DNA from: Nonomuraea basaltis
Lineage (GTDB): Bacteria; Actinomycetota; Actinomycetes; Streptosporangiales; Streptosporangiaceae
Direction: 5' to 3'
NCBI RefSeq assembly: GCF_005893125.1
Contig: NZ_VCJS01000049.1
Span: forward strand, 1 to 64,000
Length of the DNA: 64,000 nucleotides
Both the position numbers and the translations under genes were made by a program. Positions 25,101 through 33,412 of the stretch are shown one piece after another. Every line of letters begins with the position of its first letter. Position 1 is the stretch's first letter. The notes below the pieces were generated by a model. That model was not told the DNA's origin. It searched no databases and saw nothing but the letters and a program-made list of their open reading frames with translations.

Positions 25101-26411
25101 TCGGGGCGTACCACGTTCGTCCGTACGCTGATCTCCAGCCTGGCGGCGCGGTGCTCGCCCGCGCAGGTGTGGGTTTATGTCATCGAGAACCAGCCGGGCG
25201 GGCTGGCGGCGTACGCGTCGCTGCCGCACTGCGGGGCGGTCGTGGGGGCCGATGAGCCCGATCGGATCCGGCGGATGGTGACGTGGCTGGCGGGCGAGGT
25301 GGAGCGGCGGCGGCTGTCGCGGCTGTCTCCCGCCACGGGGTCAGGCGATCCGGTGATCGTGCTGGTCATCGACGGGTGGGAGTACTTCGAGGATCGCGGC
25401 AATCCCGACTTCTTCGAGACGCCGCTGCTGGTGACCGTGCGGGGAATCGTGGCCGGGGGGCCTCCCGTGGGGATCCACGTGGTGGCCGTGGGCGGGCATG
25501 ACATGCTCCGGGGGAAGACGCCCGATCTGTTCTCGCAGCGGCTGTTCCTGCCGTTTCCTCGGGAGGAGACGCGGCGGGCGTACCTCACGTCGGGGATGGT
25601 GTCACCACCGGTGCTGCCCGGCCGGGCCGTCGAGGCCGCCACCGGGCTTCACGTCCAGCTCTGCCTGCCCCCGGACCAGGTGGTGGCGGCGCGTGGGGAG
25701 GGGCGGCTGCCGAAACCGTTCCCGCCGCTGCCCGTCGCCATCCCCTTGGACGCGGTCGGCGGCGCGGCGGGCGTCCCCATCGGCGTCGGAGGTCCCGACG
25801 TCCTGCCCATCGGACTGGACATCTTCGGTGCCGGACCGCATCTGGTGCTGGTGTCGGGGCCGCCGGGATCGGGCCGCAGCAACGCCGCCCTGGTCATGGC
25901 CACCGGCCTCCTGCGGGCCGGGGTGAACGTCCTGGCCGTCGCGCCGCCCAGGTCCCCGCTGACCCGCTCGCTGCCTGGCGCCCGTACGCTGGCGGGCACG
26001 TCGTTCACCGACGCCGACCTCCGGGAAGCCGTCGCGGCCTTCGAGGGCACCCGCCACGCAGTGATCGTCGACGACTTCGACCAGCTCACGATCGCGCCGA
26101 GGGAGCAGGGCTTCGACACCCTGCCGACCCTCCTGCAGGACATCCTCGCCCCAGCCGACCTGGGCCGGCGGGCCCTGATCCTCACCGGAGACGCCACGCC
26201 CCTGCTGGAAGGGCACCGCCGGTCGCTGTCGGCCGAGGTCACCGAGATCCTCCGCGCGGGGACCCGGCTCCTGCTCACGCCGGCGAACCGGGTGGTCGCC
26301 CGCGAGCACGGCGTGAACCTGGAGCCCGACCAGTTCTTCGGCGGGCCGCCCGGACGTGCGTACCTGGGCACGGCCCGCCGCCTGGATCTGGTGCAGCTGG
26401 CCGCGCTGTGA
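22197..26411 (+). CDS. EssC/EccC-like secretion ATPase: FHA, two TMs, three FtsK domains
   Basis: 1404 residues. About 1-80 is a small beta domain; about 90-180 is an FHA domain with its signature pieces IGREWTD, SRRHARL and LGSRNGT. Two TMs lie near 225-262 (LLPLPISIAMAILL, FLLFGILTPVTFFATQWV). FtsK domain 1 has intact Walker A GGATGAGKS (~630) and Walker B LVMVFDEFA (~738). Domains 2 (GGPQSGRTT, ~966) and 3 (SGPPGSGRSN, ~1222) carry Arg for the Walker Lys, as is common in type VII ATPases. N-terminal FHA plus TM plus triple ATPase is the EssC layout of T7SSb. It should drive export of WXG100-type substrates. It converges on the minus-strand toxin operon. Confidence 0.93.
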   Translation: MIIRTTIRDPAASAELDVEVTAEPETTIGSLLRALPVAVKGRPCFVGTGKLDPEAAVAGSPLVPGATISVGEPERTQPWRPLTAAGAIRVFAGPDAGRVIWLSPGSHVIGREWTDIGLLRDQRVSRRHARLDVSWTGEATVADLGSRNGTLVDELPVREPTVLRPDGVLQVGDDRLRWAPLPSSRLRTTRGRDGRIDFDRAFSPAPAVPAGRIALPRSEVPQRNIAVALLSSLLPLPISIAMAILLKSAYFLLFGILTPVTFFATQWVEGRQRRKKEREFDECKRETAERIRRHVVHEQWLRHVVAPDEVDLTFAATHEGPGLWPRNADSPDGLTLRVGVADEPATIQFDGEPWPGFTEPVLRGVPVTVDLREIGVLGVIGPPEPVDALLRWLLVQLGTLRAPDELRLVLITASGGEHLAWARWLPHLSVDGPVPCLVGNTPETRTARIEELKNLVTERRKVRDRHSGFGEDVVVVLDGARALRDIPGMKEILREGPSVGVYVICADQRSLNECRGVCELDGTGMLLTRGRQGLPVFVQPESLGEQAAERIARAVAPMRDRLTLARAESVIPSAVRLLDVLGLGVPDADLVLSRWSTHPGPTTRVAIGADGSGPVTVDLAADGPHTMLGGATGAGKSILLQTLVTSLLLANRPDELNLVLVDFKGGSAFLPFEDCPHVVGLIRSTGDTAADVFDESAARRVLASVRAEVRRREAILARYGGEIDAYWDAGGRLPRLVMVFDEFARVLETSPDFLRELVNVAAKGRSLGMHLVLATQSLQGKLSPELKNNISLRITLRQNEPSDSTEVLGVPDAAAIPSRLRGRGMIMRVGGEQRTPQLFQSGYLGNPPPTGAAPATARLLPWSALGLPRPSPRSSPVRGRSDQDLAIAAVLDAARRLPGDPPFRPLLPPLPASLELGRMAASYRSADGPRGPVEVPYGLVDDPVNQAQPAMALDLGGTERLMVAGGPQSGRTTFVRTLISSLAARCSPAQVWVYVIENQPGGLAAYASLPHCGAVVGADEPDRIRRMVTWLAGEVERRRLSRLSPATGSGDPVIVLVIDGWEYFEDRGNPDFFETPLLVTVRGIVAGGPPVGIHVVAVGGHDMLRGKTPDLFSQRLFLPFPREETRRAYLTSGMVSPPVLPGRAVEAATGLHVQLCLPPDQVVAARGEGRLPKPFPPLPVAIPLDAVGGAAGVPIGVGGPDVLPIGLDIFGAGPHLVLVSGPPGSGRSNAALVMATGLLRAGVNVLAVAPPRSPLTRSLPGARTLAGTSFTDADLREAVAAFEGTRHAVIVDDFDQLTIAPREQGFDTLPTLLQDILAPADLGRRALILTGDATPLLEGHRRSLSAEVTEILRAGTRLLLTPANRVVAREHGVNLEPDQFFGGPPGRAYLGTARRLDLVQLAAL

Positions 26412-26472
26412 CGTCAGAGGAAAGGCGCCGGCGTTCCGAAGTCGTGACGCCAGCTGATTTCCAGATGGCTCT

Positions 26473-26799
26473 TCATAAGATTTCGACCTCGGGACTCACC
26501 GTGAACTGGTTGAAGACCATCCACGCGGCGCCGATCTTCTCCGGCAGGCAGGGGACGTCGTCCGGGACGTGGATTTTGAGATCGATCGAGCCCTCTTCAG
26601 TCGTCGTGGACACGAAGACCTCGAGCCCGCCGCTTCCCAGGGGGTAGCTGAACCAACCGCTTTTCTCCGGGTCCTGGCTGATTCCGAGCTCGATGGCGTC
26701 CCAATCGGCGTTGTCGAATTCGTAGCCGATGATCTCCGACACCGCGAGCATGAAACCCTTCAGATTGGCGGCCCAGAGCCACCCGCCCAGCTCCGTCAT
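26473..26799 (-). CDS. Candidate immunity protein for the RHS toxin
   Basis: 108 residues from the ATG at 26799 (AAGAGGGGACG ribosome site). Acidic, no signal peptide or TM, with motifs such as GYEFDNADWDAIELG and YPLGSGGLEVFVS. Base composition is clearly lower in GC than flanking genes (roughly 57% by eye). It follows the RHS toxin stop by 14 bases, the standard place for a cognate immunity gene, and cytoplasmic acidic small proteins are typical for that role. I cannot name an immunity family. Function is inferred from position. Confidence 0.72.
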   Translation of the reverse strand: MTELGGWLWAANLKGFMLAVSEIIGYEFDNADWDAIELGISQDPEKSGWFSYPLGSGGLEVFVSTTTEEGSIDLKIHVPDDVPCLPEKIGAAWMVFNQFTVSPEVEIL

Positions 26800-26813
26800 C
26801 GTCCCCTCTTCCC

Positions 26814-29800
26814 TTAGGGAGTGGTCGGCGGCCCGATGGGCCACGCGTGGATCTTGCCCCCTTTTCTGCTGACCCGGACCCAGTCGGTGAGCTCGCCGGT
26901 GCTCGCGTTCACGCCGATCGGCCCGTTGGTGACCAGCACCCGGGCCTTGTTGCGGACCCACAAATTGTTGGCGTCGGCGAAGGCAGCCGCGTCCAATGCT
27001 AGCTTTTCGGCCTCGACGTGGAACAGGAACCGGCTCTTGCCCGGTGTGCCGTCCATGTGCGGGATCATCCTCGCGCGGTCGACGGCGTACAGGTCATTGG
27101 TCCAGTTGCCCCTGGGGTTGATGTACGGCCGCGACGCCCCGGCCGGCCGGTACGGGCTCAGGCCGAGAGGGTCGCACCACGAGCTCGGGTTGACCACGTA
27201 CGCGCCGGGGTCCCAGTCACCGGCCAGGCCGATGGGATCGAGGCTGGCGTAGCGGGCGGTCTGCGGGTCGTAGTGGCGGAGGTAGTTGTAGTGGAGACCC
27301 GATTCCGCGTCCGCGTACTGGCCGGGGAAACGCAGGGGGCAGTCGGCCCCGGACGACAGCGGGCCGGGTGAGGCCCCCCAGAGGGATTGCCGGGCGCGCC
27401 AGGCCAGTTCGCCGTCCGTGGTGACGAGTTCGGCCGGGGTGCCGACTAGGTCCGTGGTGATGGCGTAGAACTGCTGGTCGATCCACTCCTGGTCGTGCAG
27501 GGCACGTTCGGTCTGGGTGATTGGGCGGAAGGCGCCCGGCTCCCATTCCCAGGTGGTGGCCCGGCCTGCCTGGATCTGCTCGGCGAGGACTGCGCCGTCC
27601 CAGATGAAGTCGGTGCGTTCGGAGCCGTCCGCCCGTTGCTTGGCCACGCGGCGCCCGAGCGCGTCGTACAGGTAAACCCAGGTCGCGCCATCCGGGGTGG
27701 TGACGCCCGTCAGCCGGTCGTCGGCGTCCCACGTGTAGCGCCACGTCCGGGGCCTGGACGACAAGCCCTTCTGCTGGCGAAGGACCGTGCGGCCCTGACG
27801 GTCGTACTCGTAGCGGGTACGACCCGCCTGCCGTACCAAGGTGCCGGTGTACGCGCGAGGGCCGCGGGCTTCGAGCGGGGTCGGCAGGATGGCGTCGGTC
27901 ATCTGGCCGGAGGCGTTGTACATGTACCTCTCCGACCAGTTCGGTCCCTGCACGCCGGTGACGCGCCCCACCGAGTCCAGCTCCAAGTGACGGCGGCCGG
28001 ACAGGAGGTCGTCGATCTCCGTGACCTGGCCGTCGAGGCGGTAGCCGTACGCGCGCTGCTGGATGATCCGTGCGCCGCTGCGGAGGATCTGAGCGCGAGG
28101 GCGGGAGTCGGCGTCCCAGTCGTGGATCAGGGATAGGTCTGCGCCGAAATCGCGGGATATTTCATGACCTGCCGGGTTGTAGGCAAATCTGAGGGCTTGA
28201 CCTGCTGTGTAGAGGGTCTGTGGCTGGCTCCGGGCGTCGTAGTCCCATGTGGTCTCGGCGCCGGACGGGGTACGGCGATGCGTTCTCCGGCCCAGGGCGT
28301 CGTAGGCGAAGGTGACGGTGTGGTCGTCGCAGGTCTCGGCCAGGACGCGGCCTGCCGCGTCGCGCGTGATACGCAGGTCGGCGTCGGGGTTGGTGGCCCG
28401 GGACAGGCGGCCGAGCAGGTCATATTCGAAGGTCGCACGTCGTTCGGCGGAGCGGCGTTCGACGAGCCTGCCGAGCGGGTCGTACGTGTAGCGGGTGGCC
28501 TCACCGGCGCCGTTGATCTTCTCGATGAGCCGGCCGGCCGCGTCGCGGACGTAGATGAGGCGGCGGTGGTCGAAGTCGGTCTCGCCGATCAGGTCGCCTG
28601 CCGGGTCGTAGGTGTAGTGCCAGGTCAGGCTGTGCGGGTTGGTGACCTTGACCAGATTCAGCTCGGTGTCGTAGGCGAACTCGATGCGGGCACCGTCAGG
28701 GGTGGTCTGGGCGATGGGGAGGTCGAAGGGGCCGATCTCCGTGCGGGTTGGCCGGCCCATGGCGTCCAGGTGCTCGATCAGGTTGTTCTCGGCGTCGTAG
28801 ATCCAGCGTTCGGTGGCGCCGCTGGGCGTGGTGCGGGTGGCGGCCTTGCCCTCGACTGTCCAGGTGAAGCAGGTGGTGTTGCCGAGAGGGTCGGTGATGG
28901 TGGTGACCCGGCCGAACGGGTCACGGTCGTAGCGGGTGGTCGCCCCCAGGGGATCGGTGATCGCGACGGGCAGGCCGGCGGCGTTGTTCTCGATGGTCTG
29001 GGCGTGGCCGAGGGCGTCGGTGACCGTGGCCAGGTGGCCGTGGTCGTCGTAGGCGTAGGTGGTCGTGGGGTCCGCGACGAGGTTGCCGTGCTCGTCGTGG
29101 TCGAAGGGCGAAATCGTGCCGTCGAAATCGGTGATGGTGACCGGCTGGTTCAGCTCGTTGTAGGTCAGATGACGGATGGCGCCGTCGGGACGGGTGATCG
29201 AGAGCAGGTTCTCGGTGTCGTAGGAGTAGTGCGTGGTGCGTCCCAGCGGGTCGGTGTGGGCGAGGAGGCGATCCTGGGGGTCCCAGCGGTAGCGGGTTAC
29301 GTGGCCCAGCGGGTTGGTCTCGCTGATCACCTGCAACAGCTCGTTGTAGTGGTACGTCGTGGCATTGCCCAAAGAGTCGCGGGCCGTGGTGACGCCCTCG
29401 GCATAGCTGATCTCGGTGTTGAAGACGCCATCGGTGCCGGTGCCGTAGATGCAGCGGCCTTCCTGGTCGTAGGTGTAGGCGTACCAGGTGCCGATGCGGT
29501 CGTGCCAGCGCGTCATCCGGCCTTCGTCGTCGTACGTGAACCGCAGCGGCAACCCGGAGGAATTGGTCACCTCGGTCAGGTCGCCGGCCTCGTCGTAGGC
29601 GTAGGAGACGAGGGTCTGGCCGGCGCCACGCAGCCGGATCTCCACGATGCGACCCTGGTGGGTCTCGATGTCCAGGTGATAGCCGCCGGAGTGGGTCACC
29701 TCGGTGAGCAGGCCGTCGATGTAGTGGAAGTCGATCCGGTTGCCGTTGCGGTCGCTGATCGCCGCGATCGGCAGCACATCTCCTTCTTCCCCGGCGAAGT

Positions 29801-31229
29801 GGGTGGTGTGGCCGGTGTGCGGGTCGGTGACCGTGTAGCCGCCCGCTTCCGCCCGCAACGCCAGGCGGGGGCCGTCATCGGGGTGGACGGCCTGGCCGGG
29901 CTCCGGGTGAGGGAAAGTCAGCAGCGTGCCGGTGGCGGTGGCCAGGCACACGCCCTCGGCATCGACCTCCACACGCTGGTCCAGCGTGGAGGCCCAGGAT
30001 CGGCCGAACCAGCGGCCGGTCCGGTAGCTGGACAGATGGGTCCGCTCCAGCAGCAGCGGCAGCACCCCGGGCAGGTCCACGTCGGTCTGCGGGAGCAGAA
30101 CGATACCGGTGGGGAAGTGCACCGGGTCCTTGCTGAAGAACTGCCGGCCCCGCTGCCAGGCCGCGCTCGCCGCGGCGCCGGCACGGGACCCTCCGGCCTG
30201 CAGCGCCGAGCGGATCGACGTCGCCCCGGCACCCAGGGCGGCGATCGCCCCGCGGCCCGCACCGAGCAGGGCGCCTCCCCCGCCGCGGACCAGGGCCGCC
30301 GCACCGCGTAACCCGGCCGCGGCCTTGGCGCCCTGGGCCAGCAGGCCCAGGCTCTTGCCGCCCGGGACGATCCCGAGCGCGGCCAGCCCCACCTGCCCTA
30401 ACGACCCCCTGCCCTGGCGGTACTTGTTGAGGGCGTCGGCCAGCACCACCGCCCCGGCCGCGATGGCGACCCCGGCCAGGATCACCCCGGCCAGCCCGCC
30501 GGTGCCGATCACCAGCACCACCAGCCCGGCCACCATCGCCACCTTGCCCGCGAACGACACGAAGTCGTCCCAGGACCGGAACGGCGTCGAGATCACGTCC
30601 CACGCCTTCTGCAGGAACGACTTGTTCTTGATGCCGCTGCCGTCAAGCGCCTGCTCGATCTCCCGCACCGCCCGTGATTCGGCGTCCCCGCGCAGGTTGG
30701 CCGCCTCGTCCGCGATCCGGCGCGCCCGCGCCCGGTCGGCCTCGGCGGTGCGGGCCCGCTGCACGGCCGGCCGGACGGCCTCCCGCGCCGCGGGATCGGC
30801 GGCCCGGACCGCCGCCTCCACCTCGGGCAGGCTCCGCACCGTGCCCGGCAGTTGCGCCTGCACCTCCCGCAGCGCGCCCTGGTACTGGGTGTCCGCCGTC
30901 TGGCCCTGGCGCAGCGCCGCGCCGGCCTGCGCCCTGGCCTGTTCCAGGCCCCCGGCGTACGCCATCAGTGCGTTCCCCGCGCCCCGGTACGCCTTGCTCA
31001 GCTTGGCCAGCTCGCCGGGCAGCTCGCCCAGCGCTTCGGCGTACCCGGCCGCGTAGTCCCCGCGCATCCGCAGCGCCGAGCTGTTGCCCGACACCGCGCT
31101 CAGCTTCGCGGTGTTGTCCTCGGCGAGCTGCGCCTCCTTGAGCAGCCGGCCGGCGAGCCCCCGCACCTGACCCGGATCGCCGGGCGCGGGGTCGCCGGAC
31201 AGTCCGAGCACTTCCCATCCGCCCGGCAT
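26814..31229 (-). CDS. RHS-repeat polymorphic toxin with WXG/LXG-like N-terminus
   Basis: 1471 residues. About 1-210 is all-helical and resembles the N-terminal export region of type VII toxins; no signal peptide. Residues about 235-272 are hydrophobic (VAMVAGLVVLVIGTGGLAGV). About 370-480 is a DUF6531-like lead-in (DPVHFPTGIVLLPQTDVDLP). From 480 to ~1300 are many RHS/YD repeats (YDDEGRMTRW, YDPLGRLVERR). The RHS core ends with YLRHYDPQTARYASLDPIGL and CDPLGL at ~1365, after which ~105 variable residues form the toxic tip (GKSRFLFHVEAEKLALDAAA, RVSRKGGKIHAWP). The tip is soluble with His/Lys/Arg-rich end and could be a nuclease, but its family is not identified. Confidence 0.92.
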   Translation of the reverse strand: MPGGWEVLGLSGDPAPGDPGQVRGLAGRLLKEAQLAEDNTAKLSAVSGNSSALRMRGDYAAGYAEALGELPGELAKLSKAYRGAGNALMAYAGGLEQARAQAGAALRQGQTADTQYQGALREVQAQLPGTVRSLPEVEAAVRAADPAAREAVRPAVQRARTAEADRARARRIADEAANLRGDAESRAVREIEQALDGSGIKNKSFLQKAWDVISTPFRSWDDFVSFAGKVAMVAGLVVLVIGTGGLAGVILAGVAIAAGAVVLADALNKYRQGRGSLGQVGLAALGIVPGGKSLGLLAQGAKAAAGLRGAAALVRGGGGALLGAGRGAIAALGAGATSIRSALQAGGSRAGAAASAAWQRGRQFFSKDPVHFPTGIVLLPQTDVDLPGVLPLLLERTHLSSYRTGRWFGRSWASTLDQRVEVDAEGVCLATATGTLLTFPHPEPGQAVHPDDGPRLALRAEAGGYTVTDPHTGHTTHFAGEEGDVLPIAAISDRNGNRIDFHYIDGLLTEVTHSGGYHLDIETHQGRIVEIRLRGAGQTLVSYAYDEAGDLTEVTNSSGLPLRFTYDDEGRMTRWHDRIGTWYAYTYDQEGRCIYGTGTDGVFNTEISYAEGVTTARDSLGNATTYHYNELLQVISETNPLGHVTRYRWDPQDRLLAHTDPLGRTTHYSYDTENLLSITRPDGAIRHLTYNELNQPVTITDFDGTISPFDHDEHGNLVADPTTTYAYDDHGHLATVTDALGHAQTIENNAAGLPVAITDPLGATTRYDRDPFGRVTTITDPLGNTTCFTWTVEGKAATRTTPSGATERWIYDAENNLIEHLDAMGRPTRTEIGPFDLPIAQTTPDGARIEFAYDTELNLVKVTNPHSLTWHYTYDPAGDLIGETDFDHRRLIYVRDAAGRLIEKINGAGEATRYTYDPLGRLVERRSAERRATFEYDLLGRLSRATNPDADLRITRDAAGRVLAETCDDHTVTFAYDALGRRTHRRTPSGAETTWDYDARSQPQTLYTAGQALRFAYNPAGHEISRDFGADLSLIHDWDADSRPRAQILRSGARIIQQRAYGYRLDGQVTEIDDLLSGRRHLELDSVGRVTGVQGPNWSERYMYNASGQMTDAILPTPLEARGPRAYTGTLVRQAGRTRYEYDRQGRTVLRQQKGLSSRPRTWRYTWDADDRLTGVTTPDGATWVYLYDALGRRVAKQRADGSERTDFIWDGAVLAEQIQAGRATTWEWEPGAFRPITQTERALHDQEWIDQQFYAITTDLVGTPAELVTTDGELAWRARQSLWGASPGPLSSGADCPLRFPGQYADAESGLHYNYLRHYDPQTARYASLDPIGLAGDWDPGAYVVNPSSWCDPLGLSPYRPAGASRPYINPRGNWTNDLYAVDRARMIPHMDGTPGKSRFLFHVEAEKLALDAAAFADANNLWVRNKARVLVTNGPIGVNASTGELTDWVRVSRKGGKIHAWPIGPPTTP

Positions 31230-31233
31230 GACG

Positions 31234-31536
31234 TCACGCTCCCGCGCCGCCGCTGAGCGAGGCGTCCAGCTCGCGGTGCTTGGCGATGGCGGTCTTGAGG
31301 AACTGGCTCATGCCCTCCAGGCCCTGCATGACCTGCCGGGCGCCGTTGTTCCACTGGTCGTAGTCCTGCTGGAACTTGCCCGAGGCGCGCTCGGTGACGA
31401 AGTCGCTGCTGACGAGCTGGTCGATCATCGACTTGAGCTGGGTCAGCCGGCTCTCGATGTCCTCCTTCTCCTTGTTCAGCCGGGTGGCGCTGTTCTCCAC
31501 CTGCGGGAAGCTGAGGTGATGGGTCCCACCTGCCAT
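31234..31536 (-). CDS. WXG100-family protein
   Basis: 100 residues, all-helical, with the central turn YDQWNNGARQ in place of a strict W-x-G (Trp about residue 62, Asn at the Gly position). Size and helix-turn-helix layout fit ESAT-6/CFP-10-type secreted proteins. Gap of 4 bases to the RHS toxin gene and 6 bases from the preceding gene, so it is probably co-exported with, or a targeting partner for, the toxin. Confidence 0.85.
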   Translation of the reverse strand: MAGGTHHLSFPQVENSATRLNKEKEDIESRLTQLKSMIDQLVSSDFVTERASGKFQQDYDQWNNGARQVMQGLEGMSQFLKTAIAKHRELDASLSGGAGA

Positions 31537-31542
31537 GACGGT

Positions 31543-32139
31543 TCACTCTCCTTCTGGGTCGGACCAGGCCAGGGTGGCGCTGATCGCGTCGAACAGGTCG
31601 AGCATGGGCTCGGTCAGGCTCAGGTGCGGGCTGGTGAGCACCAGGTCCAGCACGCCGTGCCCGCCGGGTACGGGGATCAGGGTCTGCATGGTCACCGCCT
31701 CGATCTCGCCGGCCTCGACACCGGTGACCCGGACGGCGCGGCCCGCGTCGATCTCCACGATCTCGACGTCGCGCCAGGCCGGCGTGTCGTGGCGGGGCGG
31801 GATCGCGATGATGCCCGAGGCGATCGCCTCGACGGTGTTGCCGGCCGGGTCCTGCGATCCCTTGGTGTGCAGCACCATGAGCGTGGCCATGACGGTGCCG
31901 ACGTCCTCCACGTGGTCGGTCATCGCCGCACCGAACACCGCGCCGCGCCTGCCCGCCATGTCGGCGACCTCGCGCAGCACCTTCAGCAGCACCGACCGGT
32001 GCGGCGCCAGCTCCGGGGCGGCCGCCACCCGGGCGTCCACCACGCGTGCCAGGTCACCGGTGCGGCCGGCCCGCCAGACGTCGAACTCGTACCAGGATTC
32101 GGGCACCCGTACCGTGAATCCGAAGGGAAGGTCAGCCAT
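31543..32139 (-). CDS. Unknown 198-residue protein of the T7SS-like operon
   Basis: 198 residues from the ATG at 32139. No signal peptide or TM. It begins FGFTVRVPESWYEFDVWRAG and has an alpha/beta pattern with repeated beta strands (DVEIVEIDAGRAVRVTGVEA; MQTLIPVPGGHGVLDLVLTS). The beginning is reminiscent of Mog1/PsbP- or LpqN-like folds, but that is only an impression. It overlaps the upstream small TM gene by 8 bases. A cytoplasmic chaperone or adaptor for the toxin/WXG100 proteins is possible by position only. Confidence 0.75.
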   Translation of the reverse strand: MADLPFGFTVRVPESWYEFDVWRAGRTGDLARVVDARVAAAPELAPHRSVLLKVLREVADMAGRRGAVFGAAMTDHVEDVGTVMATLMVLHTKGSQDPAGNTVEAIASGIIAIPPRHDTPAWRDVEIVEIDAGRAVRVTGVEAGEIEAVTMQTLIPVPGGHGVLDLVLTSPHLSLTEPMLDLFDAISATLAWSDPEGE

Positions 32140-32326
32140 CGTGGAACTCCTCCACGTCGTTGATCCGGACATTGCCGCCGGGGATGAAATGGGGGATACC
32201 GGCAGATGAGCCCCTGTACACCGGCTCGGACGACGACCTCCGGTCGGTGAGCGCGAACACCAGCGACACCGCGATCGTCGCCAGCAGGATGCCGGTGAGC
32301 ACGCCGGCCCCGAGCGCCTTCATCAC
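32132..32326 (-). CDS. Small single-pass membrane protein of the T7SS-like operon
   Basis: 64 residues starting GTG-ATG at 32326/32323. One TM (LGAGVLTGILLATIAVSLVFAL, residues ~5-25 in part) is followed by a 35-residue polar tail. The stop of the upstream gene overlaps its start and its own 3' end overlaps the next gene by 8 bases. In size and topology it recalls EssA-type small membrane components, but sequence similarity cannot be judged here. Confidence 0.75.
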   Translation of the reverse strand: MMKALGAGVLTGILLATIAVSLVFALTDRRSSSEPVYRGSSAGIPHFIPGGNVRINDVEEFHDG

Positions 32327-32616
32327 GCACCTCCGGTCTTCGTCGACAGCGAGCCGGCCAGCGAGGCGTCGAGCCGGCCCGTCCCCTCGACGAGGGCGTC
32401 GAGCAGCCCGGCCGCCCGTTCGAGCAACTGGTTCATCCGCTCCCGGTTGTCCGAGGACTCCTCGAAGAACGTCCGCACGGCCTCGTCGACCCTCTCCGAC
32501 CCGGTCCGCGCGTCGAGCGCGCCGATCTTCCCCCCGTCCAGCGCCGCGCGAATGGATTTGAGGTCCCGCGAGACGATCGCGGCCTCCTGACGGTCGGCGG
32601 TGAACTCCTCAGCCAT
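32323..32616 (-). CDS. WXG100-size helical protein
   Basis: 97 residues from the ATG at 32616, predicted all-helical with a central polar turn (FFEESSDNRERMNQ) and no W-x-G. Alternating hydrophobic residues (LLERAAGLLDALVEG) suggest a helical hairpin. It could be an ESAT-6-like partner or a LapA-like helper of the toxin. It overlaps the pseudokinase gene 3' end by 8 bases and the next start as GTGA. Confidence 0.78.
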   Translation of the reverse strand: MAEEFTADRQEAAIVSRDLKSIRAALDGGKIGALDARTGSERVDEAVRTFFEESSDNRERMNQLLERAAGLLDALVEGTGRLDASLAGSLSTKTGGA

Positions 32617-33412
32617 TCGGCACCTCCCCCTTGGCGGCTTCCTTGACGGCTTCGAACGCGCGCCAGTCCCGATGGACCGTCTCGACGACCATCGAGCCGC
32701 CGGCCCGGGTCGCGTTCTGGAGCTTGAGCCGGACAGGCACGGGCTGCCGTGCCGCGCCGGCGATCGCGATGACGGCACCGGCCACGACCGCCACGATCAA
32801 CACGCCGATCGCGATTCCGGCGAAGAACGCCGGCCTGCGCCACAGCGGCGTGGTCACCAGCACCGGCTCGTAAGGCGCGGGCTCGTACGGTCTCGTCCGG
32901 TTCTCGGCCTCCTGCAGCAGGTCGTCCACCGAGGCGCGGGAGACCGCCCCGGGGTGGCCGAGCAGGATGCCCACCAGGTCGACGGCCGTCGGGCGCGACC
33001 CGGGATCGGGCTGCCGGCACTCGTCGATCATCGCGCGCAACGCCGGGAGCAGCCGGTCGAGGTCGGGCTCCTCACCCTCCCCCGCCTGCCGCCCGGTCGC
33101 CGCGAAGACGATCACGTCGGCCCAGTCGCGTACGTCGCGCGACGGGAACTCGCTGTCGCGCGGCCCCGCGGTGAAGAACGCCTGTCCGTGCGGACCGATC
33201 ATGACGTTGGCCGGGCTGAGCCGCAGCCCCGCGATCCCGGCCAGGTGCAGCCTGGCCATGGTGGCGGCGCTACCCAGCGCCAGCAGGTAGAGCGCCTCCC
33301 CCTTGAACGGTCCGGCCGCTCGCACGAACTCGGCGAGCGGCCGGCCCTGTCCCAGGTAATCGTCCGGCCGCAGAGCCAGGCCGCTACTCCAACGCTGAGT
33401 TTCCATCGCCAT
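32609..33412 (-). CDS. EssB-like pseudokinase with one TM
   Basis: 267 residues from the in-frame ATG at 33412 (another ATG at 33406; the frame is open to 33445). Residues up to ~160 follow a protein-kinase C-lobe: the catalytic-loop position reads GLRLSPANVMIG (no His-Arg-Asp, Lys replaced by Ser), the DFG position reads FFTAGP, then DVRDWADVIVFAATGR and a helix ending PDPGSRPTAVDLVG. No N-lobe Lys is evident, so this is a pseudokinase. One TM (FFAGIAIGVLIVAVVAGAVI) lies at ~192-212, then a ~50-residue outer tail. Pseudokinase plus TM plus tail is the EssB/YukC layout. First gene of the operon. Confidence 0.82.
   Translation of the reverse strand: MAMETQRWSSGLALRPDDYLGQGRPLAEFVRAAGPFKGEALYLLALGSAATMARLHLAGIAGLRLSPANVMIGPHGQAFFTAGPRDSEFPSRDVRDWADVIVFAATGRQAGEGEEPDLDRLLPALRAMIDECRQPDPGSRPTAVDLVGILLGHPGAVSRASVDDLLQEAENRTRPYEPAPYEPVLVTTPLWRRPAFFAGIAIGVLIVAVVAGAVIAIAGAARQPVPVRLKLQNATRAGGSMVVETVHRDWRAFEAVKEAAKGEVPNG

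Noticed and set aside
27200..29800. DNA repeats within the RHS gene as a CRISPR or satellite
   Set aside because: Repetition follows the YD-repeat protein pattern with variable spacing and in-frame codons, not constant DNA repeats and spacers.
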